From Membranipora membranacea (Eukaryota; Bryozoa; Gymnolaemata; Cheilostomatida; Membraniporidae): a DNA stretch of 64,000 nucleotides. The notes beneath the pieces are model-generated. The model was not told where the DNA came from and did no database searches. It saw only the letters and a program-made list of their open reading frames with translations. The translations under genes and the position numbers were made by a program. The DNA lies in the NCBI GenBank assembly GCA_914767715.1, contig OU612066.1, positions 4,223,001 through 4,287,000 of the forward strand, given 5' to 3'. Shown here in pieces: positions 50,477-63,244 of this stretch; the first letter of the stretch is position 1, and each line of letters begins with the position of its first letter.

Positions 50477-53400
50477 TCATGTAGTCCACTCACTTCTGTC
50501 CAGGATGATTAATCCTTGTGTCTTAAAATAGTCTTCTATTTTTCCGCATACTTGAATTAGTGCATCATTGTAGATGTCTAGTCTCTCATATAAACATTCT
50601 TTAAAGTCAGTCTTCTTCACATCCGCTGGATTTGTGGCGAAAGCGACGATAGCGCTTTCTTTTGATGGCAAGGCTGGGGCGATGAACTACAATAATACAC
50701 ATAACTGTGTTTGGATTGCAAGTCAAAATGAATTTTGGTAACAAATTTTGGGATGACAAATAGTTTAAACGCTGAAAACTGTGCCGGGATCGCTGGTAGA
50801 AGCATGACATTATCAACCACTTTTGGTGGGGAAAGTAGTTAGTAATGGAATGTTACCACCAGCTATCCAGGCACAGTTTGTGTTAGATGAGCAACAACAT
50901 AGTGTATCCTCATTATAGAATTAGATGTCACAGCAGGCTATGATAGTTTAACAAAAATATGATAGCCTATATCCAATTTTTCTCCCTAAGGCAGCTTGAA
51001 AATGCAGTGCAGTACAGCCCCCTCCCCCCCATTAGAGGTTTCACTGTTTATGAAGCTCTGAATATTCAGATTAATTACATGTTGCATAGTAAAGTGCTTC
51101 TTCAATTTCAAATAATTACAGTAATTCAACAGCGAAATTCTCTCTTTGATTGATGCAGAAACTTACCCCAAATATTTTGCGTACAAAGAAGTTGTGGTAC
51201 TGTCTGAGTACTCTATTATAAGCTATCATCACCGATCCTGATAGATATTCCTCATCCTCAACGTTACCAAAGAACTCTGTTACAAACAGTAGGCTTCTGA
51301 AATTAGAGATAATATTATCTTTAGCAGTTATGACAATGGTTCTTCTGACTATGGGTGAATGCCTGGGTTGCATCCTCGCTACGATGCCCTTATGGTTTGG
51401 AATGAGAGAGTTGTAATAAATTGCCCCAGCTGTATGACAAGCCGATGTACTTCAGTAATATGTATACATGGTAGTTTTACCTTGTGAGCCATAAGACGGC
51501 GTCAGTGACGGAATCATCATCCTTATGTCTGTTATTTTTGACATCCTCCATCACTATAGCTTGTAGGGTTGAGTATTTCACTTTATCTGTTTCATATTTC
51601 TCAGAGACTATCTATAAAAAAAATATATATGGTTGATATAAAGTTTGAATTTGTCTCCTTCCAGAACTGTTGTTGTCATGTGAGAAACACTCATAAAATA
51701 ATTACAACGTTACTGGTGTTAGCCTTTAAACTTTGGCCTTCAGCTTTTGCTGGTAGATCAAAATCAAATGCGGGCTATTTCATGTTCTCATGTTGAGTAA
51801 TATCACATGATATCTACTTTGGGATTTAATGATGGGAATGGAAAAGTAAGTATAAGATCAAACATATTTACATAATGTTATGTCAATTTGTTCTCTGAAG
51901 TGGAACCATGGACAGCTTTGTAGTCCCATATATTATGGGGTTTCCGAACAGTTTTCTATGGACTTCTCATTACAAAATAGTAGAGAGTTCATGAACTTAC
52001 CCGACTGTGTTTAGCAAAGTTTCTGCTAACTGGTGCGAAGACTGTTGCACCTAATCTATCTGCAAAAGAAAGACAGTATATTGAACTATTCTCTGCAATA
52101 TCACCCAAGTACTATATAGCCATGGGGAACGCTTAGGTGTCAAGCATCATTCTAACTAGACTGTCTCGACTAACTTTGTTTGTGGGCTTTTCAAGAGAGG
52201 CTACATTCTATCACACGGGTCCATCACATCTATGACATCCAGAAACAAAACATGTTATGGAATAATTTTGATTCTATAAAGAAGATCCAGGTGTGAAGGC
52301 CTAATCGAATGAGTTTGAGGTGAACCAATCACCCTATGTGCATTCAGCCTTACAATGTTTGTTACGTTAACATGGGGTTTTGAGGGCATTTTTATCTAAC
52401 GGCGAAGTTAGATAGTCACAAACCAGAGTCCCAACTAGACCTGTTCTGTTACATGGCAAGTGGCCGCTATCAACACCCCTGGGTCTGCTTTTAACTTTGC
52501 CAATGGAATTTGGATAATAACCATTGGTTTGGTAGTGATGACAGACAATGCATTCATTGCTTGGGTAACTGTATTTGGCCATCAACATCACATGGGAGGT
52601 ATGCATGGTCATCCTATAGTAGACAAGACAATTTCCCTTGTGTTGGGTACAGGCATATCACAATGTGAATATAGGCTATGGCTACACGCCCAGGCAATAA
52701 ATCAGAGTCAATGTCAACTTCCTATCTACCATTATCTCACATGCATACCCTTTAAAATGACCTTGGTCCAATATAAGACCCAAGATAACTGCGTTCTTAG
52801 CACAATCCATGCGGACAGTGCTTATCTGTGTAGCAATGTCAGATTTCCCATCAGTGATCAGCTGATTGCAGTTCTCTTATCTTATCTGTTGTTGCAATAC
52901 TAAGTTAGCAATCTACTGGCGCTGATTGAATCATTGTGAAGCCTTTGTCTCCAGTAATAACTATGGAATTTTAATTCCTATAACTCTTTGAACGATTATC
53001 AACTTTACAAACTGACAAAAACAATAGTGATAAGCTTGTCATGTCAAAAGTACTTTTTGCCAAGCTAAAATTATGGGTTGATGGGTTATGACAACTTTGA
53101 GGCCACAAGTTGGTTAATTGAAGAACCCTGGAAAATCTATGATCACTCGACCCCAGTGTCCTGAGATAATGCTCCTGTCTGCTAACAGTCTGTCGTCATG
53201 AAGCACTACACAACCCTTTTATCTATCCCACTTACCAAATATCAAAGCCAGATCAGCGGAGCAGTCCAAGAAGGTCTTGGTTTTTATCGGTTGGTCTAAA
53301 ACTTTCAGCATGTCTACAAAACTGAATGAAAAATCCAAATATTATGGCTGGGGGATATGATATTTTGCTGTAAATATGGCTGCAGTATGGTACATAATGA

Positions 53401-56028
53401 AATCATTGAGTCATCAAAACAACTAGCATTGAAGCAAGGAGTACTCCTTTGGTCAAGTCAGCGTAATTCTTAGGAATTGTGTATTGATTGATTGATGAGT
53501 ACTTTATTATCGATCAAAATACATTTGCAACGAATGACAATGTATATAGTGGATCTGATTTGACATAAATTGATAAAAAGACTTCAGTACGTTGGTTTGA
53601 AAAAAGAATTGAAATAAAACAGGATTTGGTCACATCATCTGTTACAGAGTCTATATATAACTGCCATATTTAATGAAAAGGCATTTAGCTGCAGTGGCGG
53701 TAGTGTGCTTTATGATTTTGGATTTATTGCTCACTAGTCTCTTAGGTCTGCAGTTCTGGTTTTCAGATCGAGTTGGAAGGACGTTGCTATGAAGCGAGGC
53801 TTTCTTCTGGCAGTATAGTATACATGTAATTTGTAGAACATCAGTAAGCATTTCAAGATTGGCTACTTGGCGGCGCTGTGTGTAACTCTCTAGTTCAGGA
53901 TAGATGATTTTGAGTGCTAGCCTTTGTATACGCTCTATTTGTATGACTCTGATATTTTTACATGTGGTTTCCCAGTCATTTTAATTAGATGTCATCTGGA
54001 TTTGGATTTTGCCTTCCTAATTGTGGTGCACTAGTAGAGTACTTGGGGCCTTTTACAATCATGACACTTGATAGTTTTTGTTTACAGCAAATATCAGAAA
54101 TCTGAACTTTACACTATGTTGATCTCTGGTAATCACAACAAATACCCTGCGCTGCACCGATTACCAGTAATATAACATTACATCTGTATACATCTTATAC
54201 CATAAACATTGTGGGCAATGCAGGATTTAACACAAAGTTACTGCCAACATTTTGGTTGTTTGATATGCTATGCACGAGGTGTTTGTGCTGCTCAGAAGAG
54301 CTGATTTTTTGTAATAACACCATAGAATCGGAGCCGCTCTTAAACTGCACTAAAATTGAGATAGCTGTTGTTACCTGTGGTTGATATCAGAGAAGAAGTT
54401 AGTGAGATGTTGAGCGGAGCAGACACTCTGCTGTCTGATAACTCCACTCTGTCCGTCCTCTCCGTTAACTCTACTCAGCGCAACGTCATCTCCATTATCT
54501 CTGTTAATAAGAATGAGCCAACTGACCGCAACATCGATCCCGAGATTAGAAATATTCAAGTTGCTTAACATGGAGATGATAATGTAAATCCTTTTCATCT
54601 GACATGCTCCTCAGGAGTGGTCTTATGGTAAGGGTATGCCAGCAATGAAAGGTTTAGTTCATTGATGCCAGGTCTGTTCGGATCAGGACCATAAAACAGG
54701 AGGTCTACTGTTTGTTTGCACAAGCCAACACACAGAATAAATTTCCACCTCTACCTCTTGGAAAATTAGAAATCCCCCCCCCCCCCCCGCCTGTGTTGGC
54801 AAGGTTACAGAGTAATTACCCACACAGGCCAATTGAGCTTAGATTGGTCCATTAGATATGGCAGCATGAAATGTACCTATTGTGTAGTAGCAAAAAATCT
54901 CATCTGTTGGGAAGAATCATATTAACATTCATGTTCACAATGCCCAGGTATTGCCTATTAATAGTAGCGTTATGATGAGTGTATCTTTTTCCAAAATAAA
55001 CATTAGTGTAGCTATCCCTGTACCTACAGCCTAATGATTGACACTTAGACACTTAGAACAATAGTCACAATTAGGTGTCTCCTTCCTATTTGCTGTCAGG
55101 ACAAATTTCCATTTCTTTACAAGAAGGGACTATATAGACCATAATTTAAAATGAGTGGGAGGAACTGGTAGATTAATACATCATAAAGATGTGGTAGATC
55201 TTAAGATGAGTGGTATTGTTTAATGTGGTAGACCACAATTTGTTGAGGACAACATATTATTGTGATTATTTCACTTTGTTGCATAACAGCAACAACACAA
55301 ACAAAAACAAGGCTATAAATGTACCTGGAGTTATTGTCTTACACAAAGATAAGGTTCACCGCAGCGTGATTGTAATATCTGGAAGTGCCTGTCATATATG
55401 GAATCTGGCCAGCGACTATAGTCTGTGATCTGGCCAGAGACTATAGTCTGTGATCTGGTATTATTATAATTACCTGGTAAGGACCCGACCCTGCCCCCTG
55501 GGTTTATGGTGATGTGATGAGTTAACATTTCGCTGTCTGTGAGATTCCTCCTTGCCTAAGCTGCTGTATAAAGAAAGTAGAGTTTTTCATTAAAGTAATG
55601 ATAATATTTCATTTCTACGAGTGCTCTTAACCATTATAGAAAATATGTCAAGTCGTTACCAAACCCCCCCCCCCCCACTCCTGTCACAGTAAACACAGTC
55701 AAGTGAGGATATCGTTAGTGGACAGATTGAGACTTGCTACAGTTACAGTCAAACAAATGTTCGATATTGAATTGATTTATCTCTCATCTGATTTCTTGTG
55801 AGATGAGCAATAACTGCTGAGTGATACCAGATGTGCGCCTGATTTTAGAATCAACGCATCTCTACTTAGCACTATTACCACAGTAGCTCTAAGTCAGAGT
55901 GCTCAATTGAATATACAGATCTAACAAGTAAAAACTCACCTAAACCCTTGTATGGTTTGATGCACTACCAGTAACGCTATAAACATTGAGAGAGCGATTG
56001 TCGCCTTCCCAGCATGCCGCGGTGCCAT
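50477..56028 (-). CDS. Glycolipid-transfer-protein domain protein with signal peptide (GLTPD2-like)
   Basis: Eight exons (minus): 56028-55940, 55563-55474, 54500-54375, 53321-53236, 52059-52001, 51611-51481, 51296-51167 and 50686-50477 (306 aa). The first exon encodes a hydrophobic signal (ATIALSMFIALLVVHQ), so the product enters the secretory route, as in GLTPD2. The GLTP fold starts about residue 105: FLDCSADLALIFDRLGATVF, the substrate helix with AVLWLTRSLLFVTEFF, and YNRVLRQYHNFFVRKIFG, whose His matches the conserved headgroup-site His. The position of the family's headgroup-binding Asp (GLTP D48) aligns with Asn in FAPVSRNFAKH; the Trp and Arg of WLxR are kept. Exons 2-3 (residues about 30-102) are low-complexity and poorly conserved, so the exon 2 acceptor is the weakest call. 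Sphingolipid binding is inferred from the fold. Confidence 0.82.
54774..54788 (+). repeat. C15 homopolymer
   Basis: Fifteen C in a row lie in the GLTP-like gene intron 2. A C13 run lies at 55664-55676 in intron 1. On the minus (coding) strand both are poly-G and could form quadruplex-like structure; length may be unreliable in assembly. Confidence 0.7.
55403..55452. repeat. 25-bp tandem duplication
   Basis: Two copies of ATCTGGCCAGxGACTATAGT plus CTGTG lie at 55403-55427 and 55428-55452, with one mismatch and a partial third unit after. They lie in intron 2 of the GLTP-like gene, close to the exon 2 donor. Confidence 0.75.
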
Positions 56029-57085
56029 CCTCACTTCTAGACTTGTATTTATCTTATGCTGCTGTTGTAGTAGTAGCCGTATGAGTGTTTAATTATGTAA
56101 CATCCAGATATGTCATTTCTTTTTAAGTGAACGATAAAATGATCCTCGTACCCCCAAGCGTTCAGTTTATTTAGAATACTGAAGGTCCAGTAAGCGAGCG
56201 TGACAGCCTTTTTATACCCCTTATATTGTAAGTGATTGAAGGTTTCTTACTACGTAAGTAAATTAAGTTCAATTAAATAAAAAACAGCTGTTGCTCTGTC
56301 TACTATGATTATCACAACTGTGCCTATCTGATACCTATCTGTCAATATCCAGACCACTGAATATCGCATGCAATATAAGGATTCATTGTACTGCTGCACT
56401 ATGATAAATAAATCAAAGTACAATTGATAGCTCACATGAGGGCAATAAGTCAAATCAATTGACCAGAGGTCATGTGACGCACAAGGATGAGACAACTCCT
56501 GATAATTGACATCTTGTGCCAATTGCATTCGGTAATGATAAGAACAGGGACAGTCTTTGTATGTACATGTAATTGTAGGAGATTGGTTGTTACGATGAGA
56601 AAAAGCTCCATTTATATTCATGCTAAATAAACTGCGGCTGCTATCATCGGAATGTGAGAATTACTGTAACTTAATGAATTGACAGTGGTGGCTTTTGTTT
56701 TCTCTGAATATATAAGTCAGTTACTGACCAGTCAGCAACAGTGCTATATATTAATGTAAGTTTACCTGGCGGTAACAGTTGAACAGTATGACTCCAATAC
56801 AACCTTAATTCCTATGAGTATACGACTTGTTTGAACACTAGTACTTCACTCCTATCCCTCGAGATATATTATGTGGCTTTGAAGCTGATTGGGAAATAAG
56901 AAAGTTCGAGACATTGGGGATTATTAAGCAGTGGCAATTTCCAAATATCCCCCTGCACTTAGAGGTATGGCAACGCTTGTGTGAGGTGCACGTTAGGTTT
57001 TTAGGTCACCAGAATTGAGTGTCTCTAGTGTCGCTACCTCATGTTTGTGAAGAGCTAATGGTTTTGGAGTTTCAGCTGTACAAAT
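56029..57085. promoter_or_regulatory. Divergent upstream region of GLTP-like and LHFPL genes
   Basis: About 1.06 kb lies between start codons facing away from each other. No further coding sequence is supported. No clear TATA element was recognised on either side. Confidence 0.4.
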
Positions 57086-58878
57086 ATGGGAGAGATAACT
57101 GCTAACGACACTTTGTCTAAGGAGAATACAGAGCGTATGAGATACTTCCACGCTAAGTATATCTCATATTCTCGAGCTGTCAGTGTCATGTGGGCTGTTC
57201 TGTGTATGTGTCACCTGATTATTACGATGGTCTGCTTTGTACAGCCCTCTTGGCTCGAGACCACTGATCAGGCTAATACTGTAGCCTACTTTGGTTTGTG
57301 GAAATATGCCGTGGCGGATCCTGAAAAAGGTGAGTGGATTCAAAGCTGTCTTTTTGATATTGAATTGCTGCATAAGCTATCAGGCACATGTTTGGGGGTC
57401 ATTTGGTGGCTGGGTATTAGGATTAAGCCCCATTTACCTCGATCTGAATTTTTACACATGCGCACAAAAGACTTCTGAGTTTCAACCAGATTTCAAACAG
57501 ATCATGATCATGCACTGTGGTTGTTGGTTAAAAGACTCACAGCTAACACACTGAAACTATGGATATTAATCACATTCTTATAATTGTTAGCGTAATATTT
57601 GGTTGCTACCATAGATCAATGTTTATTCTGATATTTACAGGTGTGATGGAAGAAGTAGGAGGCTTTTTATCATTTGACACAATGGCTTCTGATAAGTTCA
57701 GCACTTTAGCTATTCTCATTGGAGTCTCTATAATATTGGGTTGTCTGCAGGTGATAACTCTTGGACTAGGCTTCTGTCTCAGCTCTAATGTCGTTTTTAT
57801 GGCCTGTGGCTGGATGATGGCTGGCAGCGGTAAGTAGGATCTATCTCAAATGACATACACAGAAGAATCCATACTCCATACCACATTGCATAGTGAGTCG
57901 TGACGTGTGTGTAAAACTGCTAACTGGTTAACTCCTCAATTTGTCTTATGTTTTTATATTGATTGATTTGATCGACTTCTTAAAACACCGCTGCTTTGTC
58001 AGCAGTGTGGTGTGCACTAACTGAAATTAGAATTACTACTTACGAGTACGATTCTTACTGCCTCAAAAGATCGCTTGTCGACTGTCAGATTGTAGACTTA
58101 GCAAAGCTTACTAACTACTATATTATTAATTTAAGATCATTGTTTAGTTGTCTGCCTTATGAAACTGATGGGACAACTCTCTATACTAATAAGATTTGAG
58201 TTTCCTGTTTCCATGTCTCATCAAGCCAGCATTAACATCCTCACATATGATATGTGATTACAAATAGTGTTTGTATTCCTTGTTGTTAGCGCTACAGCTA
58301 GTTCCACCATTGTATTTTTGTGTACTTTACTCAGGTCTTTTGTTGGGTATGGCGGGAGCAATGTTCCCAACAGGATGGGCAAGTTCTACCATATCCTCAG
58401 TGTGTAAATCATCTAGCTTTGATTCTGGTGTTTGTACAATCGGCAAGTCATATGTATTAGCTGGTGTGGCAGCATGTGATGCTGTCGTTATGGCTGTTCT
58501 AGCTTTCATACTGGCTTACAGACAAGTCACACTGCTTCCCTGGACAGAAGGTATGAAACTTGTAATAAAGCACCTAAATATTTTCCTCAAGACCATTCAA
58601 TAAAATCAGTCGATGCGCCATTGCATTACTTTTTGAAATTTTAAACCATGCTTATTACATTTCTATTGCCAGAGCGGAGTTAGTTGTTGGTGATATCTTA
58701 AATGCAAAGCTGCTGCTGATGCTGTTACTATATCAAACTGCCCCGTTTGAAGGTTTAGCTAAGGGATCAGTACATTAGACAAAGCAATAAATGATCGCCT
58801 GATACCTCGCTCTTGCTAACTTATTTTACAGAAGAAGAAGAGGAGGAGAATGGAGGGAATGGTAAGAATAAGAAGTAG
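57086..58878 (+). CDS. LHFPL tetraspan family protein
   Basis: Four exons: 57086-57329, 57641-57829, 58290-58550 and 58832-58878 (246 aa). LHFPL proteins are four-pass membrane proteins of the claudin-like superfamily; relatives act with the hair-cell mechanotransduction complex and GABA-A receptors. Visible are an N-terminal cytosolic part ending FHAKYISYSRAVSVMWAVL, the family hallmark QPSWLETT right after the first membrane segment, a first extracellular loop with FGLWKYAVAD, then three further hydrophobic segments (LAILIGVSIILGCLQVITLG; LYFCVLYSGLLLGMAGAMFP; VLAGVAACDAVVMAVLAFIL). FPTGWAS and C...CTIGKSYVLAG match the second loop of LHFPL3/4/5. The C-terminus is a run of six Glu followed by Asn/Gly/Lys. 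I cannot decide which vertebrate paralogue it matches best, so no symbol is given. Confidence 0.88.
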
Positions 58879-61800
58879 GTACGAGGGTATGAGGATGGGC
58901 ACATGAGGATGGGTACATAGGATCAGCTGAATCAACATTACTGTACTGGAAGCAAATCTACTGATGCAAGTTCAACAGAGTGTCCGTTTCTAAACCGCGG
59001 ACTTTTACCATAAAGACTCTAACTAGAAAAATAATCTTACGTAGTTTTGATGGTTTCACATGATTATCTTTTTCACATGAGTATATAACCACCACCAGGA
59101 TTGGTGTAACACATAGATTTTAATAGCAATTACTAGTAATTCTTAATAATAATAATCATGAAGTCTATGGTGTAACAAGAGCTCTACGCCTGTATTTATT
59201 ACAGTAAAGCGCATCCGCTCAATTCAATATCCTCAAAACAACTACCGAAACAGCTACACTAGTATTACTCATGATCTATAACTCATGATCTATAACTATA
59301 AGACTTCATTTTAAATTTTGTGAGAAAAGTTTTTACATTATAAGTCGTGTTCAGATTTTTCTCTGTATCACTTATCTTTATTTATGTTTGCCCTTTCACA
59401 TTAGGGAACTAAATGGATATATTTTTTTGAAATACTATACACCATTTGGGAAATGCAGAAAACATTAATATTAGACTGTGCAGCCTTTGTGTGGCCTAAT
59501 TGCAGAACTGGCCCGGTTGCCAGGAACACAACATGTATTTCACTAGCCGTGCAGACAGAATGTGGTTGGTTGACAGTTAGCTCTTCAGATGTTGAACACA
59601 AAAACAAAGGTAGTTAAAATTGAGCATAAATTACAGATGGAAGGCACCATACAGTTTTTGATACTCTCTGCTGAATTCTGCCAAAAACAACAACAATTAC
59701 CAGTAACCACTGTATTTATAGAATAGCTTTAGGGTATTTCTTGGGTAATTGCCAGTTCCCTTGTCTATTTTGCAAAATGTTTTTGAGACGTTGACAGGGC
59801 AGCAATGAAACCAGACACATGTTCTTTGATTGAGATTCTTGTTCTCAACTTCATAGTGTAGGAATTAAATGACTGACCATATATATTGATATGGGGGCTA
59901 CTGGACGTAAATTAACTAGAAAGGGTATAAACAAGGAGTAGACTACTCCTTGTTGTAAATAATTTGGAGATAAGAGTTTAATATTTCCCTGTATCGGCAC
60001 CAGGCTGTATAATATAATAATATGTTCTTGTTTTGATCTATATAACAGATGCTCATCAACACACAGGACTAACTTCATGCTGTTACCAGGGCTCGCCATG
60101 ATGAGGTTGTACTAGAGAAGGCCTCGAAACAGAGCTTGATTCATTGTTTCTAACTGAAGACCTGTTTGCTGTGCAGTGGTATGCGCACATCTGTATGTTA
60201 TTTCTACTGGGCCTGCTGGTCAGTAACCTCTGCCAAGGCCACCAATGTTTGATCTTAGCTGTCGGCCTTAGCTAAGTCATATATCTATGACCAATACACA
60301 CAGGCAGGTCGGTCAAACACGTATGACCAACTCGCTTGTTACACCAGTGTGGTGTCTGTTGGAATTAAGCTCTGATGCTCTCATTTTAAACACTGATAGG
60401 ACTAAAGTGATGATCACTGGTTTTTGCATATCTTTTTCCGTTGATTCCTCTGTTTTTATTATATAGATAGATGCTAGTAACAAATAAAGATTGTTATATC
60501 ACTAGGTTGGTCTGATATATAGACCTTATGATGATCTTATTCATTATTCCCATTTATCATAAGTCTACGTCAAGTATTCAATTTCAATCCAGAGGCCTGT
60601 CTTGTTAACCAAAACTGTTGCTGGTATAAAAAATAGCACCATCCCTCAGCTCATTATCACCAGAACGCTTCTTTTAACTATGCCAAGATTGATGGTAGTG
60701 ACATGGCATTATCAGTGGTAATAGAATATCATACCAATAAACAGAGCAAAGTGTGAGCACTTACCCATGAATTGGGTGTGAGCACTTAAACCCATGACTA
60801 TTTAGTATCTTTGCTTAAACTTCTACAGCTGCAATACATTAGGGCGGGACTTCCCAAAGAGGGGAACCCCCAGTTCATTTGGGAAAGTCCCAACTATATA
60901 TTATTCAAAACATATAATTCGGGGAGGGCACTTGTAACCAGAAAATCAATTATGTACAATAACACAACTAATAAAAGAATATTAAAGTCAATGAAGCTCA
61001 TTACCCTTATAAAACTTTTTTCAATTAACTTATGAACAGATAGGAATGTAAACTATCTATGTCAGGCAACAAAAAACCACCCATAGCTGGTTATAGCAGA
61101 GCATGCCATAGCAGCAACCTACTGAACCTTGAACCAAACTAAATAGATTGCATCATCTTTCCTCGTGCCGTCCGCTTACAACAGCTTACCCTATTTTCCC
61201 TGTTACCTGGTTATAATATAAGGCAACAGCGTTTGTTGAAAATTGGCTAAGACAGGACAGAAAGCCAGCAGACACTACAGTATCTAGGACTAAAAAGTCC
61301 CCGGGAAACAAAAACACAATTTACCAACTATTCAAATGGTAAATCTGAATCAGTGTGAAAACCATTCTTTCTTTTAAATCATATCTGCTGTATTGTAAGA
61401 TGTTTTTGGTGATTAAACACCAAACAACTGAAGTTATAACAATCCACACTAAGTTGTGTATATCATATTGAAATTCGAGAAATAGCGGACATTCACCGTA
61501 TTGCCTCTAGCCCTCGACCATTGATATATAGGCCTATATTTTTATCCATTGATATATACATATATTTATGATAGATAGGGGCGTATGCCGACCAATAATA
61601 CTAATGGATAATAATGTTTTCATTATGCGATGTTGTTCTGCAGGACAAGCTACACCATCTATTTCACTGTGTACACCCGCAACACGCATCCCAAGTTAAT
61701 TTGTACTTTTACCCAGTCACAATGAATTTGATGCCAAATCACAATTCATTAGTTTTGTAACCCAAATCAGCTGCTATGCTAATGAGAAAAATGCACTTCG

Positions 61801-63244
61801 AAAATAATAATGGCACCATCTTTTCATATTACAAAGAGATGTAATCACAAAACTCAGCTGATTCAGTTGATTCATAGTCGGCATAAAAATAGCAATTTAA
61901 CAGGGACAATCATAGACAAGTGTTTGGTCTATGGGAACAATGCTCTGCTCAATCAACCTGGCAGATAAAATCCCTGATAAAAAAATAAACACAAGGGGAA
62001 GTTCCCGGATTCTTTTGTATACTTAGGCTAGTCAATGAACTCCCTCATTGGGCTAGTCATCTATACAGCTGCAGTGCCTATCCCATTACATGGTTACAGA
62101 GAATAATAATGATTACATGACACCAATAGCATGAAGCAAACAGGGAAGCAACAAGCCATGTCAGAATTGTCATCAGAAAAACCTGTTTGCGCATGTTCCA
62201 CACAAAAGATATGCACGTACATCATAAGAAGAACAAACATTGCCTGTTTTAGTTAATGGATATTCCACAATCAAACTTCTAGAACACTGATGAAGATCGA
62301 AAAGACACACTGATATCATCATAGTCCGTTTGAAAAGAGCCAGCACGTCAGCATGGTTAACTTATAGTCAGCCAGGGTCAGCATTGTGTAGACCACAGAT
62401 CATAAACCACTGGGCTTCAAGTCAAGTTTCAGCACTGAAATCAGGTGATGACAATGTACATAACAAAATCTGTACGAAGTAATCTGTTATATACTAAGTA
62501 TGGGATCAGACTAATTTCTAGCCTAAGTGGTGGATATTTGCCTTCACTCCAAGCCTATATATTGATACTATACTTTAAAAAAACAGGCTTATTTTAATTC
62601 CTGTGAGATCTCAACTGGTAATGCAACCCCTCCCCTTCCCGAATTTCTCTTAGTTGATGGGATTATTTTTATCACTTTATTGGCACCTTTATCATTATTT
62701 CTAAACAAATACATTGCAGCATATCCATTGTACACCCTCTACCATCGCTCTTGTTTCTTTGTGTCATCTTGTCAGAGCAATGAGTTATGTCAGCCTCAAT
62801 CACAAAATGTTAGAGGATTGTCTATAGTGATAAGAGAACATTTTTTGTTTGTTTTATAAGTTAATTAACAAGCAACATCAGTTAGCTTACAAGGGTTGTA
62901 CCGCTATTCGATCCCACTGCCCACCCCACCTCAGCACTACAGTAAAAATGCTGATGTTGACACAAGGTGATGTAAGCATAAATCTTCTCATTTTTTTATA
63001 TCTTTAAGCTGTTTTGGCTGTATCATTGAGATAAATAACAAGTACAATAAAGTACAATAACAAACATCAGGGGTAGAAATTAATCGCAGTAAGAGTATGA
63101 ATATGAAATCAGCTGTGCAAAGATAATAGGTGTTGTTGTAAGGTGGATGTATCTATTAAAAAATGAGTTAAGTGATATTAAAAATACAAAGTTTGGAAAT
63201 ATTTGGTTTTGATTTTACTGTCAAGCTGTAATTATTGATCGCTG
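58879..63244. other. Long gene-poor intergenic region
   Basis: No gene is supported in 4.4 kb. It holds a LINE scrap (about 60340-60700), a hairpin at 60846-60891 (GGGACTTCCCAAA and near-complement), and a short tandem repeat of ACTCATGATCTATA at about 59267-59299. Confidence 0.45.
60340..60700 (+). mobile_element. Possible LINE reverse-transcriptase scrap
   Basis: Translation of 60351-60432 gives SSDALILNTDRTKVMITGF, which resembles the N.L.LN..KTK.M..G block downstream of the RT catalytic box. Downstream, about 60570-60690 gives a weak thumb/connection-like match (QRPVLLTKTVAGIKNSTIPQ). Frames are broken in between. It could be chance for the second part; the first block is the support. 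Confidence 0.4.

Noticed and set aside
55331-55528. Single long minus-strand exon for the GLTP-like gene
   Set aside because: It has no consistent phase with exon 1; exon 55563-55474 with acceptor TTTATACAG joins both neighbours in phase.
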